A DNA stretch of 50,467 nucleotides. Origin: Bacteroidota bacterium. GTDB taxonomy: Bacteria; Bacteroidota; Bacteroidia; Bacteroidales; UBA7960. Under the pieces are notes generated by a model. That model was not told the DNA's origin and searched no databases. It saw nothing but the letters and a program-made list of their open reading frames with translations. Below, piece after piece: positions 1 through 7,570 of the stretch. The stretch's first letter is position 1; each line of letters begins with the position of its first letter. A program made the translations under genes and the position numbers. The stretch lies in contig JAGXRQ010000036.1 of assembly GCA_018335675.1 (NCBI GenBank), forward strand, positions 1-50,467, in the 5' to 3' direction.

Positions 1-91
1 TACCAATAACATCCGCTATCTCTTGTTGTTTGTATCCACTACTTCTCATTTCAGAAATTGTGTACCTTTGTTCTCTGGTTAAATGTTTCAT
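1..91 (-). CDS. IS30-family transposase, N-terminal fragment (runs off window)
   Basis: Reading the minus strand from an ATG at 91 gives 30 codons that run off the left edge. The peptide begins MKHLTREQRYTISEMRSSGY and continues with a KQQEIADVIG segment. This matches the start of IS30-family transposases, whose N-terminal helix-turn-helix recognises the terminal inverted repeats. Only this DNA-binding start is present; the DDE catalytic domain would lie outside the window. An imperfect palindrome directly upstream may contain the element's end. It is cut by the window edge, so nothing can be said about whether the element is intact. Confidence 0.8.
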   Translation of the reverse strand, partial: MKHLTREQRYTISEMRSSGYKQQEIADVIG

Positions 92-93
92 TT

Positions 94-217
94 TGCAACT
101 TTTTTTTGACGAGGAAAGCCAATTTAAACTTTATCCATCAGGACAAGGGGAAAGATAATTTCTTTCTCCTTTGTCTTGAAAAATATTATTTACTTTATAT
201 CCTCGTAAAAAGTTGCA
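94..217. repeat. Imperfect inverted repeat next to the IS30 fragment
   Basis: The 21 bases at 94-114 (TGCAACTTTTTTTTGACGAGG) recur in inverted form at 201-217 (CCTCGTAAAAAGTTGCA), differing by a small length change in the A/T run. Nested between them, 142-155 and 161-174 form a second inverted pair (GACAAGGGGAAAGA against TCTTTCTCCTTTGT). The whole stretch could fold as one long interrupted hairpin. It sits just upstream of the IS30-type start codon, so one or both arms may be the terminal repeat of that element. A small non-autonomous element is an alternative. Confidence 0.5.
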
Positions 218-267
218 TTAATTACTTGAATTTAGGTAGAATTTAATGAATTATAAAAAAAAAAAAA

Positions 268-1653
268 ATGAGCGAAGATTTTTTTCAAGGATATAAAGGA
301 AGAGCACTTGAAGTACTTAAAAAATTCAATGTAAGGGTGTGGGGCCAGACAAATATAGAAACTACAAGAGGGAATTTCACAGGTACTGTATTGCCTAGAT
401 CTGAAAATGATGATGCCAATCATATCGTTTTAAAAATTCCTACAGGATATAATGTCGGAGTGAATGTTGAAACTATCAAATCTATGGTGGAAACCGGATA
501 TAAAAAGGCAAATTACAAAATTCCGGAGAAGGAGTTTCCTTATACTGAAGGTTTACCTAAAGTAAAACTAATTGGCACAGGAGGAACTATTGCATCTCGA
601 CTTGACTACAGAACAGGAGCTGTTATTCCCGCTTTTACTCCAGGAGAACTTTATGGTGCTGTTCCTGAACTTGCAGATATATGCAACCTTAACACTGAAA
701 AGGTATTTGCCGTTTTTAGTGAAAATATGGGGCCAAGCCAATACAAACATCTGGCCGTTGCAATTGGCAAAGAAATAGAAAATGGAGTTGATGGTATCGT
801 AATTGGGCATGGAACAGATACTTTGCATCATACTGCCGCAGCATTAACATTTATGATTCAGGATCCACCGGTTCCTATTGTTCTTGTTGGTTCACAAAGA
901 TCTTCAGACAGGCCATCTTCCGATGCAGCACTTAATCTTATGCATGCATGTTACACTGCAGGACACGGAGATATTGCAGAGGTAATGGTTTGCATGTTTG
1001 GTCCTACATCAGATGACTATGCTTTTCTTCACAGAGGAACAAGAGTTAGAAAAATGCACTCTTCATATAGAAGTACTTTCAGAACTTTAGGTGATATACC
1101 ACTGGCAAGAGTTTCTCGAAAGGGTATTATCCATATGAAAGAGGATTATAATCAAAGAAGGAAGAAAGGTAAAGCTAAAATACTTCCATACTTTGAAGAA
1201 AAGGTTGCCATTGTTTATTATTATCCTAATATGATGCCTGATATGATTGATTCTCTTGTTGATAATGGGTATAAAGGGATTGTAATTGCAGGTACCGGAC
1301 TTGGCCATGTTAATAAACCGTTGTATGCTCCTCTCGAAAGAGCTTGCAAAGCTGGTGTTTCAGTTTATATGACTGTTCAGACATTATGGGGGTATACACA
1401 AATGTTTGTTTACGAAACAGGTCGCGAACTAATGGCGCTAGGCGTAGTTCCTGCGGCAAATATGCTGCCGGAAGTTGCATATATAAAGCTTGGATGGGCT
1501 TTAGGTCAAACTCATGATCCGGAAGAAGTTAAAAAACTTATGCTTACTCCGATAAAAGATGATATAACGTCAAGAGAACCTTATAATGGATATTTGGTTT
1601 ACCAAGGGGGAATTCCTGAAGTTGATGAATTTGTTAAAAAGTTTAGGAAGTAG
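268..1653 (+). CDS. gatD: Glutamyl-tRNA(Gln) amidotransferase subunit D (GatD), asparaginase-like
   Basis: The 461-residue product has the layout of archaeal GatD: an N-terminal beta domain (about 1-90) and an L-asparaginase-like domain from about 97. The asparaginase signatures are visible as GTGGTIAS (residues 103-110, nucleophile Thr107) and HGTDT (181-185, Thr183-Asp184). GatD releases ammonia from glutamine and passes it to GatE, which converts Glu-tRNA(Gln) to Gln-tRNA(Gln). No gatE is present in the window, so the partner must be elsewhere or the protein may act alone as an amidohydrolase. The start ATG follows a run of twelve or more A residues. A plain type I asparaginase is less likely because of the extra N-terminal domain and the length. 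Confidence 0.85.
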   Translation: MSEDFFQGYKGRALEVLKKFNVRVWGQTNIETTRGNFTGTVLPRSENDDANHIVLKIPTGYNVGVNVETIKSMVETGYKKANYKIPEKEFPYTEGLPKVKLIGTGGTIASRLDYRTGAVIPAFTPGELYGAVPELADICNLNTEKVFAVFSENMGPSQYKHLAVAIGKEIENGVDGIVIGHGTDTLHHTAAALTFMIQDPPVPIVLVGSQRSSDRPSSDAALNLMHACYTAGHGDIAEVMVCMFGPTSDDYAFLHRGTRVRKMHSSYRSTFRTLGDIPLARVSRKGIIHMKEDYNQRRKKGKAKILPYFEEKVAIVYYYPNMMPDMIDSLVDNGYKGIVIAGTGLGHVNKPLYAPLERACKAGVSVYMTVQTLWGYTQMFVYETGRELMALGVVPAANMLPEVAYIKLGWALGQTHDPEEVKKLMLTPIKDDITSREPYNGYLVYQGGIPEVDEFVKKFRK

Positions 1654-1662
1654 GGGGAGGAA

Positions 1663-1702
1663 AGTTAAAAACTAAAAGTTAAAAGTTGAAAACTGAAAGT
1701 TG
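1663..1702. repeat. Short degenerate tandem repeat (AAAGTTnAAAACT type)
   Basis: Just after the gatD stop there are about four imperfect copies of a roughly 10-base unit made of AAAGTT, AAAACT and GAAAGTT, followed by a run of eight G residues. No protein or hairpin explains it. Similar degenerate arrays occur at 5857-5880 and 5901-5943 in this window. Confidence 0.55.
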
Positions 1703-1764
1703 GGGGGGGTGTATATTTTTAAAAATAGATATATGGTTTAGGAATAGAAACTAAATAAAAAAAC

Positions 1765-2670
1765 ATGAAAAAATTGTCGCTTCTAGTTGTTGCATTATTG
1801 CTTCTAAGCTTGTCTTTAGTTGCAAAGGCTCCTGATATTGTTGTTGTTAAGGGGGAGGGTATTTATGAAAACACTCTTTTTGCTGTTGAGAAAATGGGTG
1901 GAATGCAAAGATTTGTTCAACCGGGGCAGAAAGTAGGATTGCTTGTTAATTCAGATTTTAAAGAATATGGAGCATATGTCAATCCTGATATTGTTATTGC
2001 GGTATTGAAGATGATTTTTGATGCAGGTGTATCAGATGTTGTTTTTCTGCAGCCTGTTTCTGAAGAATATTGGAAAAAAAGCAATCTAGCAGAGTCGCAC
2101 TGGGATATAATTTCAAAAACTAGAGGCATTGACGCCAATAAGTTTCCGGCCCAATTTTCTGAAGAGTATTTTGTAAAAATTGAGAATGTTGAAAATGCTA
2201 AAGCAATTAATTTTGAACTTGAAATTGTGAAAGAATTTTTTGATGTAGATGTGTTTATTAATATTCCGATTGCTAAACATCATGCAACTACGGTTCTTAC
2301 TAATGCTATGAAAAATCTAATGGGGTTGAATACAAGGGCATCAAATGTGAAATTTCATCTTAATGGACCATCCAGAAATGACCCTGACTTTATTGCGCAA
2401 TGTATTGTAGATCTAAATCTTTTACGAAAAGCGGATCTGATAATTTCAGACATGACTAATGTGATCAAAACTAATGGACCCGGAGGTCCCGGTGAAATAA
2501 TTAGCCCGATGAAAATTGTTGCTGGAAGGGATGCTGTGGCAATTGATAAATATTGTGCTCAGGAATTAGGGTTTTTCATTGAAGATGTATTAACTGTTCA
2601 AAAAGGATTTGAAGCCGGACTTGGTAAAATTGACTTAAATCAATTGAATATTGTTGAATTTGAGAATTAA
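1765..2670 (+). CDS. DUF362 domain protein, exported
   Basis: The 301-residue protein starts with a signal peptide (MKK followed by a run of Leu/Val/Ser, likely cleaved after about residue 21). The rest matches the DUF362 family: an IVVVKGEG start, a KVGLLVNSDF segment, an NIPIAKHHATTVLTNAMKN block, a central KNLMGL, and a GRDAVAIDKYC block near the C-terminus. DUF362 proteins often carry ferredoxin-type iron-sulfur domains, but no CxxCxxC cluster motif is present here, so this is the stand-alone form. The molecular function of the family is not established. It precedes the DUF6599-like gene by 46 bases on the same strand and probably shares its transcript. Confidence 0.75.
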   Translation: MKKLSLLVVALLLLSLSLVAKAPDIVVVKGEGIYENTLFAVEKMGGMQRFVQPGQKVGLLVNSDFKEYGAYVNPDIVIAVLKMIFDAGVSDVVFLQPVSEEYWKKSNLAESHWDIISKTRGIDANKFPAQFSEEYFVKIENVENAKAINFELEIVKEFFDVDVFINIPIAKHHATTVLTNAMKNLMGLNTRASNVKFHLNGPSRNDPDFIAQCIVDLNLLRKADLIISDMTNVIKTNGPGGPGEIISPMKIVAGRDAVAIDKYCAQELGFFIEDVLTVQKGFEAGLGKIDLNQLNIVEFEN

Positions 2671-2716
2671 GCTTCCATTATTGTTTTGTAATTATAAATA
2701 TTGAAAAACAAAAGTT

Positions 2717-3550
2717 ATGAGAGTAACATTATTTCTAATATTGCTTCTTACGGTATTTAGTTTGAGTTCACAAACTTCAAAAGAAATTCTGCCTAATTCC
2801 GGATGGCAAGAGGGGTGGCAAAAGGGAGAGGTTCAGTTTTATAAAGGAGATGATTTGTTTTTCCTTATAAATGGAGGTGCTGATCTTTATATGGAGTATG
2901 GCTTTGTTGACGTTGCTGCAGCTGATTATGTCCATTCGAGTTTAGGTAAATTATATGTTGAGATTTATAAAATGGAGAACGAGAAGGCGGCATTTGGTAT
3001 TTTTAGTATGAGCAAGGCTAGTAGCTTAGTTAAAATTGCCCCGTCTCCATGGATAATTATGGCTGATAAGTTTTTGCATATTTGGAAAGGAAGTTATTAC
3101 ATTACAATTTCAGGTGCTGATTTTAATAAGGCGGGATTTAGTATAGATTATCTTATGCTTATGAGTCTGATTACTGATAAGATAAAAGAAGAAAATATCC
3201 TTCCGGAAACCTTTACTAAATATGAAAAAGAGGGTTGTATTTATGATTTTGCTTATATAATGGGCCCTTTAGCCTTAAATAATGTTTATTCTTTTGGTTT
3301 TCAGGATATTTTTAATGTTGAAAGTGCTGTAATGATAGATACTGGGGTAGTAAAAATTATAGAATTTGAATACAGCAATGTGCAAAAGTGCGAAGAAACC
3401 TATAGAAATGTATCGGATTTTATGATGAGAACAAACAGATTCAGTAGTTATTCGTCAGAAGATAATACTTTGTTTTCAGTAACAGACAGAAATGGCAAGA
3501 TTCTTATAATTTCTTTGAAAGAGAATAGAATAATAGTGGAAATCAGCTAA
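2717..3550 (+). CDS. DUF6599-like exported protein
   Basis: The 277-residue protein has an N-terminal signal peptide (MRVTLFLILLLTVFSLSSQ). The motif INGGADLYMEYGF at about residues 51-63 resembles the N-G-G-A-E-L-Y-x-E-Y-G-F block of DUF6599 proteins. Further on, KMENEKAAFGIFSMSK fits the same family. No catalytic motif is evident and the function is unknown. It lies 46 bases after the DUF362 gene, with the A-rich leader ATTGAAAAACAAAAG directly before the ATG, and the two are probably co-transcribed. The export signals on both suggest a shared periplasmic role. Confidence 0.65.
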   Translation: MRVTLFLILLLTVFSLSSQTSKEILPNSGWQEGWQKGEVQFYKGDDLFFLINGGADLYMEYGFVDVAAADYVHSSLGKLYVEIYKMENEKAAFGIFSMSKASSLVKIAPSPWIIMADKFLHIWKGSYYITISGADFNKAGFSIDYLMLMSLITDKIKEENILPETFTKYEKEGCIYDFAYIMGPLALNNVYSFGFQDIFNVESAVMIDTGVVKIIEFEYSNVQKCEETYRNVSDFMMRTNRFSSYSSEDNTLFSVTDRNGKILIISLKENRIIVEIS

Positions 3551-3569
3551 TAAATTCAATGTCAATCAA

Positions 3570-4205
3570 TTAATGATCTTTTGGGATTATCCCATAGCAG
3601 CATCTGCATCCTGCACCTTGAGTGCACTCCATAAGTGGCAAAGGCAAGTCGTTAATGGCTCTTTCTAGAGTATATCTTTTCTTCGAAAATGTTTTGCAAT
3701 AGTCGCAAGAGTTTTTTGTTGGAAGAATTTCAATTTCAAATGGAGTTTTAATGTTTTTTTGATACGACAATAACTCCATTTGTCCGGCTAATTTTCTTAA
3801 TTTCAGATATTCAGTTGGTTCATTTATTTGCATTGATGCCATTTGGCTATAAATGATATTCAGAGCCTCGAAATTATCTGATTTTGCATTTTCTTTTAAT
3901 AGGTGACCAAAAAGAGCCCAATGCACATCGTATAAAGTTACGTTCGATTTAGCAGATTCAATAAATTCCTTTTTGAATTTTTCGTACTGTTTTTTTGAAA
4001 ACCCAAGTGATTCAACATGGTGAATCACAATAAGTTCCATATGATCTTCCTCCTTAAGAAGTTGAATCCCTTTTCTGGTTTTCAAAACAAAAACACTATT
4101 GTTGCATTCTGGGCAAATAACCTTGTTTTGTGGGGTAAAACCAAAAACAAAGCCACAATAAGGACACTTACTGGCTTTGTTTTTATTTAATGAGAATAAT
4201 CCCAT
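3570..4205 (-). CDS. Hypothetical zinc-ribbon protein with Cys-rich C-terminus
   Basis: The 211-residue protein begins at the ATG at 4205. The reading frame stays open further upstream, but that part is translated tRNA-Leu and tRNA-Gly and is not coding. An N-terminal zinc ribbon is clear (CPYC at about 14-17, CPEC at about 32-35). The middle is charged and helical. The C-terminus carries CDYC, a lone Cys in LPLPLMECTQ, then GCRCCYG. That pattern of CxxC, Pro-rich turn and CRC resembles the zinc-binding tail of phage minor head (Mu F-like) proteins, but no phage genes are nearby. I do not recognise the family and assign no function. Confidence 0.7.
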   Translation of the reverse strand: MGLFSLNKNKASKCPYCGFVFGFTPQNKVICPECNNSVFVLKTRKGIQLLKEEDHMELIVIHHVESLGFSKKQYEKFKKEFIESAKSNVTLYDVHWALFGHLLKENAKSDNFEALNIIYSQMASMQINEPTEYLKLRKLAGQMELLSYQKNIKTPFEIEILPTKNSCDYCKTFSKKRYTLERAINDLPLPLMECTQGAGCRCCYGIIPKDH

Positions 4206-4222
4206 ACTCGTTAGTATAATTG

Positions 4223-4307
4223 TACCCGGGGCCGGGATCGAACCGGCACGGCCGCAATGGCCACAGGATTTTAAGTCCTGCGTGTCTACCAATTCCACCA
4301 CCCGGGC
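4223..4307 (-). tRNA. tRNA-Leu (anticodon UAA)
   Basis: The minus strand folds as an 85-base tRNA with a long variable arm. The acceptor is GCCCGGG paired with CCCGGGT. The anticodon stem CAGGA/TCCTG encloses loop CTTAAAA, giving anticodon UAA. The T arm is GCCGG-TTCGATC-CCGGC. The discriminator is A, as expected for leucine, and the 3' CCA is not encoded. It lies 17 bases upstream of the zinc-ribbon gene on the same strand. Confidence 0.95.
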
Positions 4308-4319
4308 AACATGAGTGGT

Positions 4320-4347
4320 AAAAAAAACCTCTATTTTAGAGGTTTTT
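4320..4347 (-). terminator. Intrinsic terminator between tRNA-Gly and tRNA-Leu
   Basis: A perfect 10-base stem (4323-4332 with 4338-4347) and a 5-base loop are followed on the minus strand by a run of eight T residues. It lies directly after the tRNA-Gly 3' end. The hairpin is nearly symmetric, but the longer T run favours termination on the minus strand. Transcripts of tRNA-Gly would thus end before tRNA-Leu, unless readthrough is allowed. Confidence 0.7.
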
Positions 4348-4348
4348 G

Positions 4349-4421
<73 letters not shown>

Positions 4422-4432
4422 ATTTGAGGCTG

Positions 4433-4440
4433 CAAATATA
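4433..4440 (-). promoter_or_regulatory. Putative -7 promoter element for tRNA-Gly
   Basis: The minus strand reads TATATTTG, a full match to the Bacteroidota -7 consensus TAnnTTTG, ending 11 bases before the tRNA-Gly 5' end. No clear TTTG -33 box is seen at the right distance. Confidence 0.5.
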
Positions 4441-4639
4441 AATACTTTTTTTTTAAGAAAAAGATTTTTTTTAAAAAAATCTTGACTTTTGCCTTTTTGT
4501 CTTATTAAGTCGTTAGTTGTGAAGAAGTTGAACATCCTAAGTTGCCTTTTATTTGAAAACGTAAAATAAAATTCAATTTTTCATGTTTTATTTACGCTGG
4601 TTGCATTATGTAGTGGAATTATCGTTTATTGATTTAAAA

Positions 4640-4672
4640 TTGTTTAATTATTCGAATAAATGTTTAATTTTG
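4640..4672 (+). promoter_or_regulatory. Putative promoter of ompH
   Basis: TAATTTTG at 4665-4672 matches the Bacteroidota -7 consensus TAnnTTTG. A TTG at 4640-4642, 22 bases upstream, could serve as the -33 element. The ompH start codon is 55 bases downstream of the -7 box. Confidence 0.45.
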
Positions 4673-4727
4673 CGCTTTGTGTGACTAAAATAAAACTGAA
4701 AAGTATTAACAATTAATAAAAGACCAA

Positions 4728-5246
4728 ATGAAAAAATTAGGAAGAGTTTTAGTAATTGCTTTATCAATTATGATTATTAGTGGGATTTCCACAACTGTTA
4801 GCGCTCAAAAAGTTGCTCATATTAATTCAAATGAACTATTAAGAATGATGCCGGGAGTTGATTCTGTGCAAGCAAAAGTTGAAGCTTATGCTAAAGAATT
4901 ACAGGATACATATCTTGCTCTTATTACTGAATTTCAGAAAAAATCCCAGGAGTTCGAAGCAAATCAGGCAAACTTTTCTGATCTTATTAGACAATCAAGA
5001 CAAAGAGAAATAGAGAGTCTTAGAGAGAGAATTATGGAGTTTCAGAATATGGCAGAAGAAGATTTAATGCAACATGAAAACAGATTACTTTCTCCAATAA
5101 TTGACAAAGCGAAAAAGGCTATTGCAGATGTAGCTAAAGAAAAAGGATATTTGTATGTATTGGATTCTGGAATGGGTACAGTGCTTTTTGCAGCTCCATC
5201 CGAAGATATTATGCCTCTTGTAAAAACAAAACTAGGCATTAAGTAA
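4728..5246 (+). CDS. OmpH/Skp-family periplasmic chaperone
   Basis: The 172-residue protein has a signal peptide (MKKLGRVLVIALSIMIISG, predicted cleavage after VSAQ). The mature start KVAHINSNELLRMMPGVDSV resembles the Skp beta core. A long helical coiled coil follows (about 45-130, rich in Gln/Glu/Arg), and the C-terminal strand returns with YLYVLDSGMGTVLFA. This is the trimeric holdase architecture of OmpH/Skp proteins, which carry outer-membrane proteins across the periplasm. It has its own promoter and terminator, so it seems to be monocistronic. It is not next to bamA as in many bacteria. Confidence 0.88.
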   Translation: MKKLGRVLVIALSIMIISGISTTVSAQKVAHINSNELLRMMPGVDSVQAKVEAYAKELQDTYLALITEFQKKSQEFEANQANFSDLIRQSRQREIESLRERIMEFQNMAEEDLMQHENRLLSPIIDKAKKAIADVAKEKGYLYVLDSGMGTVLFAAPSEDIMPLVKTKLGIK

Positions 5247-5269
5247 TTTCTAATACACCATAAGAAAAA

Positions 5270-5303
5270 GGGCTGCTATTGTTTATTAGCAGCCCTTTTT
5301 TTT
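5270..5303 (+). terminator. Intrinsic terminator after ompH
   Basis: GGGCTGCT at 5270-5277 pairs with AGCAGCCC at 5288-5295, extended by A/T pairs in the loop region, and is followed by eight T residues. A run of A residues on the other side means it may also stop transcripts from the convergent carbonic anhydrase gene. Confidence 0.85.
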
Positions 5304-5318
5304 ATTTTACATAGTATA

Positions 5319-5843
5319 TTATTTTTCTTCATCTTTATACCAACCTGCATACTTAACGTAATTGTTAGAAATTCTTTCAAGAAGGTTTTTTGTTAAATCT
5401 TGACTTATGTCTTTTACCTTTTTGGCAGGCACTCCGGCATAAACACTCCCCGGTTCAATAATTGTATTTTCAAGAACTACTGCGCCAGCTGCAATAATTG
5501 AATTACTTCCAACAACTGCATTGTCCATAATTACGGATCTCATTCCAACTAAAACATTGTCATGTATAGTGCATCCGTGAACAATAGCCTGATGCGCGAT
5601 AGATACATTATTTCCAATGTTGGTTGGTGCTGTTTGATATGTTGCGTGGATAATTGCCCCATCTTGAACATTAACTTTATTGCCCATTTTTATATAATGA
5701 ACATCGCCTCTTATTACAGCATTAAACCAAATACTACATTCATCCCCCATAACAACATCTCCTATTATTGTGGCATTATAAGCAATGTAGCAGTCCTTTC
5801 CGAATTGAGGAGATATCCCTCTAAGTGGTTTTATTATTGGCAT
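5319..5843 (-). CDS. Gamma-class carbonic anhydrase family protein
   Basis: The 174-residue protein is built from left-handed beta-helix hexapeptide repeats across about residues 15-145, the YrdA/PaaY/CaiE-type fold. The three candidate zinc histidines are H66 (AIIHATY), H84 and H89 (SIAHQAIVHGC), matching the usual spacing. RGDVHYIKMG before them is the conserved trimer-interface block. Members hydrate CO2 or have related uncharacterised roles, and activity cannot be read from sequence. It converges on ompH and sits downstream of nadB with short repeats in the 76-base gap between nadB and its start. Confidence 0.85.
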   Translation of the reverse strand: MPIIKPLRGISPQFGKDCYIAYNATIIGDVVMGDECSIWFNAVIRGDVHYIKMGNKVNVQDGAIIHATYQTAPTNIGNNVSIAHQAIVHGCTIHDNVLVGMRSVIMDNAVVGSNSIIAAGAVVLENTIIEPGSVYAGVPAKKVKDISQDLTKNLLERISNNYVKYAGWYKDEEK

Positions 5844-5856
5844 GTGTTCGGTATTA

Positions 5857-5880
5857 AGTCGATAGTCGATAGTCGACAGT
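5857..5880. repeat. Short tandem repeat (AGTCGAT unit)
   Basis: Three adjacent copies of a 7-8 base unit (AGTCGAT, AGTCGAT, AGTCGACAGT) lie between the carbonic anhydrase start and the nadB stop. The unit is partly palindromic (GTCGAC). No gene or known site explains it. Confidence 0.6.
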
Positions 5881-5900
5881 TAATAATTAATAAAGCTTTT

Positions 5901-5943
5901 AATCTTCAATCTTAGAATCTTATAAATCTTCAATCTTAGAATC
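5901..5943. repeat. 19-bp direct repeat across the nadB stop codon
   Basis: AATCTTCAATCTTAGAATC occurs at 5901-5919 and again at 5925-5943, a 24-base period. The second copy encodes the last residues of NadB (ending I-E-D-L) and the stop lies between the copies. It looks like a recent tandem duplication that set the present C-terminus. Confidence 0.75.
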
Positions 5944-7497
5944 CGAGTAATCCAACGAATAATGCAATCCAATACTGTTAGTTCTTTTCATCGCATGTTT
6001 AATAACCAGATAAGCAACACTGATAATATTCCTCAATTCGCACAACCTAGGAGAGAGGATAGACTTTATATATAATTCTTCAGTTTCTCTGAATATAAGG
6101 TTCAGTCTGTTAAATGCTCTTTTTAGCCTAAGGTTAGATCTTACAATTCCTACATAATTGCTCATTATGCTTTGGACTTCTCGGAGGCTTTGAATGATAA
6201 GAATCATTTCTTCATTTAATACTGTGCCCTCAGCATTCCAGTCGGGAACATTTTCGTAGATTTCAGTTTTGTTAAACTCCTGCACAGCGCTTTCTGCAGC
6301 ACGGTTGGCCATAACAAGTGCTTCTAAAAGTGAATTTGATGCCATTCGGTTTGCTCCATGCATTCCTGTTGATGCACATTCGCCTGCTGCGTATAGATTT
6401 ATTATGCTTGATTTTCCAAATGCATCTGTTTTAATGCCACCGCAAATGTAATGTGCTGAAGGCACAACAGGAATCATGTCTTTTCTTATATCAATTCCTA
6501 GAGATAGACATTTTTCAAATATAGTTGGAAATTTGTTTATAAGTTCGTCACTGTTTAATTGAGTGCAGTCAAGGCAGACATGATCATCGCCACTGATTTT
6601 CATTTCCTGGTCTATAGCACGGGCTACAACATCTCTAGGTGCCAAGGATTTTCGTGGATCATATTTGTGCATAAACTCTTTTCCGTCTAGTGTTTTCAAT
6701 ACAGCACCAAAACCCCTTATTGCTTCTGTAATAAGAAAAGAAGGTCTTTGATTGAGATTGTATAAGCTTGTAGGATGAAATTGCACAAACTCCATATTTT
6801 CAACAATCCCTCTTGCGCGGTGAACCATTGCTACACCATCTCCTGTTGCAATAATAGGATTCGTTGTGTTGTTGTATATCATCCCAGCTCCTCCTGTGGC
6901 CATAAGAATTTTCTTGGCAAGAAATGTTTCCACTTTGCCTGTAGCCGGGTTTAACACATATGTTCCGTAGCATTTTATTCCGGGAAAATGTTTTGTTACA
7001 ACATGCCCTAAGTGATGTTGAGTTATTATTTCAATTGCAAAATGATTTTCAAATATCTCAATATTGGGATGCTCTCTGACTTTCTTTTCCAGGGCTCTTA
7101 TTATTTCTTGTCCTGTATTGTCTTTGTGATGTAAAACCCTGTATTCAGAATGTCCGCCTTCTCTGCCCAAGTTATATTTTCCGTCATGGTCTGTGTCAAA
7201 TTGGGTTCCCAAATTTATAAGGTCTCTAATTCTATCCGGAGATTCGCCTATGATAAGCCTTACAATACTCTCGTTGCACAATCCACGCCCGCAATCTAAA
7301 GTGTCTTTTACATGTTTTTCGATAGAGTCGGGAGGGTACATAACCGCAGCAATTCCACCTTGGGCATATCTCGTGTTTGACTCAGGTAATGTAGTTTTTG
7401 AGATAAGATTAACTTTTCCTTTATCAGCAACTTTTAAAGCAAAAATTAATCCTGTAATACCACTTCCTATTACTAGAAAATCACTTCTTTTTTGCAT
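5920..7497 (-). CDS. nadB: L-aspartate oxidase (NAD biosynthesis)
   Basis: The 525-residue protein starts with the FAD-binding Rossmann motif (LVIGSGITGLIFAL, GxGxxG at about 11-16). The succinate dehydrogenase/aspartate oxidase family blocks follow: NTRYAQGGIAAV, DCGRGLCNE, the active-site HPTSLY region, REGGHSEYRVLHHKDNTGQ and GANRMASNSLLEAL. A helical C-terminal domain follows. The enzyme oxidises L-aspartate to iminoaspartate, the first step of de novo NAD synthesis. No nadA or nadC is in the window. Length fits the family. The last codons come from a tandem duplicated 19-bp repeat, so the very C-terminus may vary among relatives. Confidence 0.93.
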   Translation of the reverse strand: MQKRSDFLVIGSGITGLIFALKVADKGKVNLISKTTLPESNTRYAQGGIAAVMYPPDSIEKHVKDTLDCGRGLCNESIVRLIIGESPDRIRDLINLGTQFDTDHDGKYNLGREGGHSEYRVLHHKDNTGQEIIRALEKKVREHPNIEIFENHFAIEIITQHHLGHVVTKHFPGIKCYGTYVLNPATGKVETFLAKKILMATGGAGMIYNNTTNPIIATGDGVAMVHRARGIVENMEFVQFHPTSLYNLNQRPSFLITEAIRGFGAVLKTLDGKEFMHKYDPRKSLAPRDVVARAIDQEMKISGDDHVCLDCTQLNSDELINKFPTIFEKCLSLGIDIRKDMIPVVPSAHYICGGIKTDAFGKSSIINLYAAGECASTGMHGANRMASNSLLEALVMANRAAESAVQEFNKTEIYENVPDWNAEGTVLNEEMILIIQSLREVQSIMSNYVGIVRSNLRLKRAFNRLNLIFRETEELYIKSILSPRLCELRNIISVAYLVIKHAMKRTNSIGLHYSLDYSDSKIEDL

Positions 7498-7570
7498 TAT
7501 TATTTATTTTACGCAAAAGTAACAAATGTTTTAAATCATAATCTGTTTTAAAACACTCATAAATTCAAAC

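Noticed and set aside
58-246. 62-residue reading frame near the left end
   Set aside because: It covers the IS30 start and the palindrome, has no family resemblance and is explained by AT-rich DNA.
257-269. Run of A residues as a possible sequencing frameshift before gatD
   Set aside because: The gatD frame is complete from the ATG after the run, so no correction is needed.
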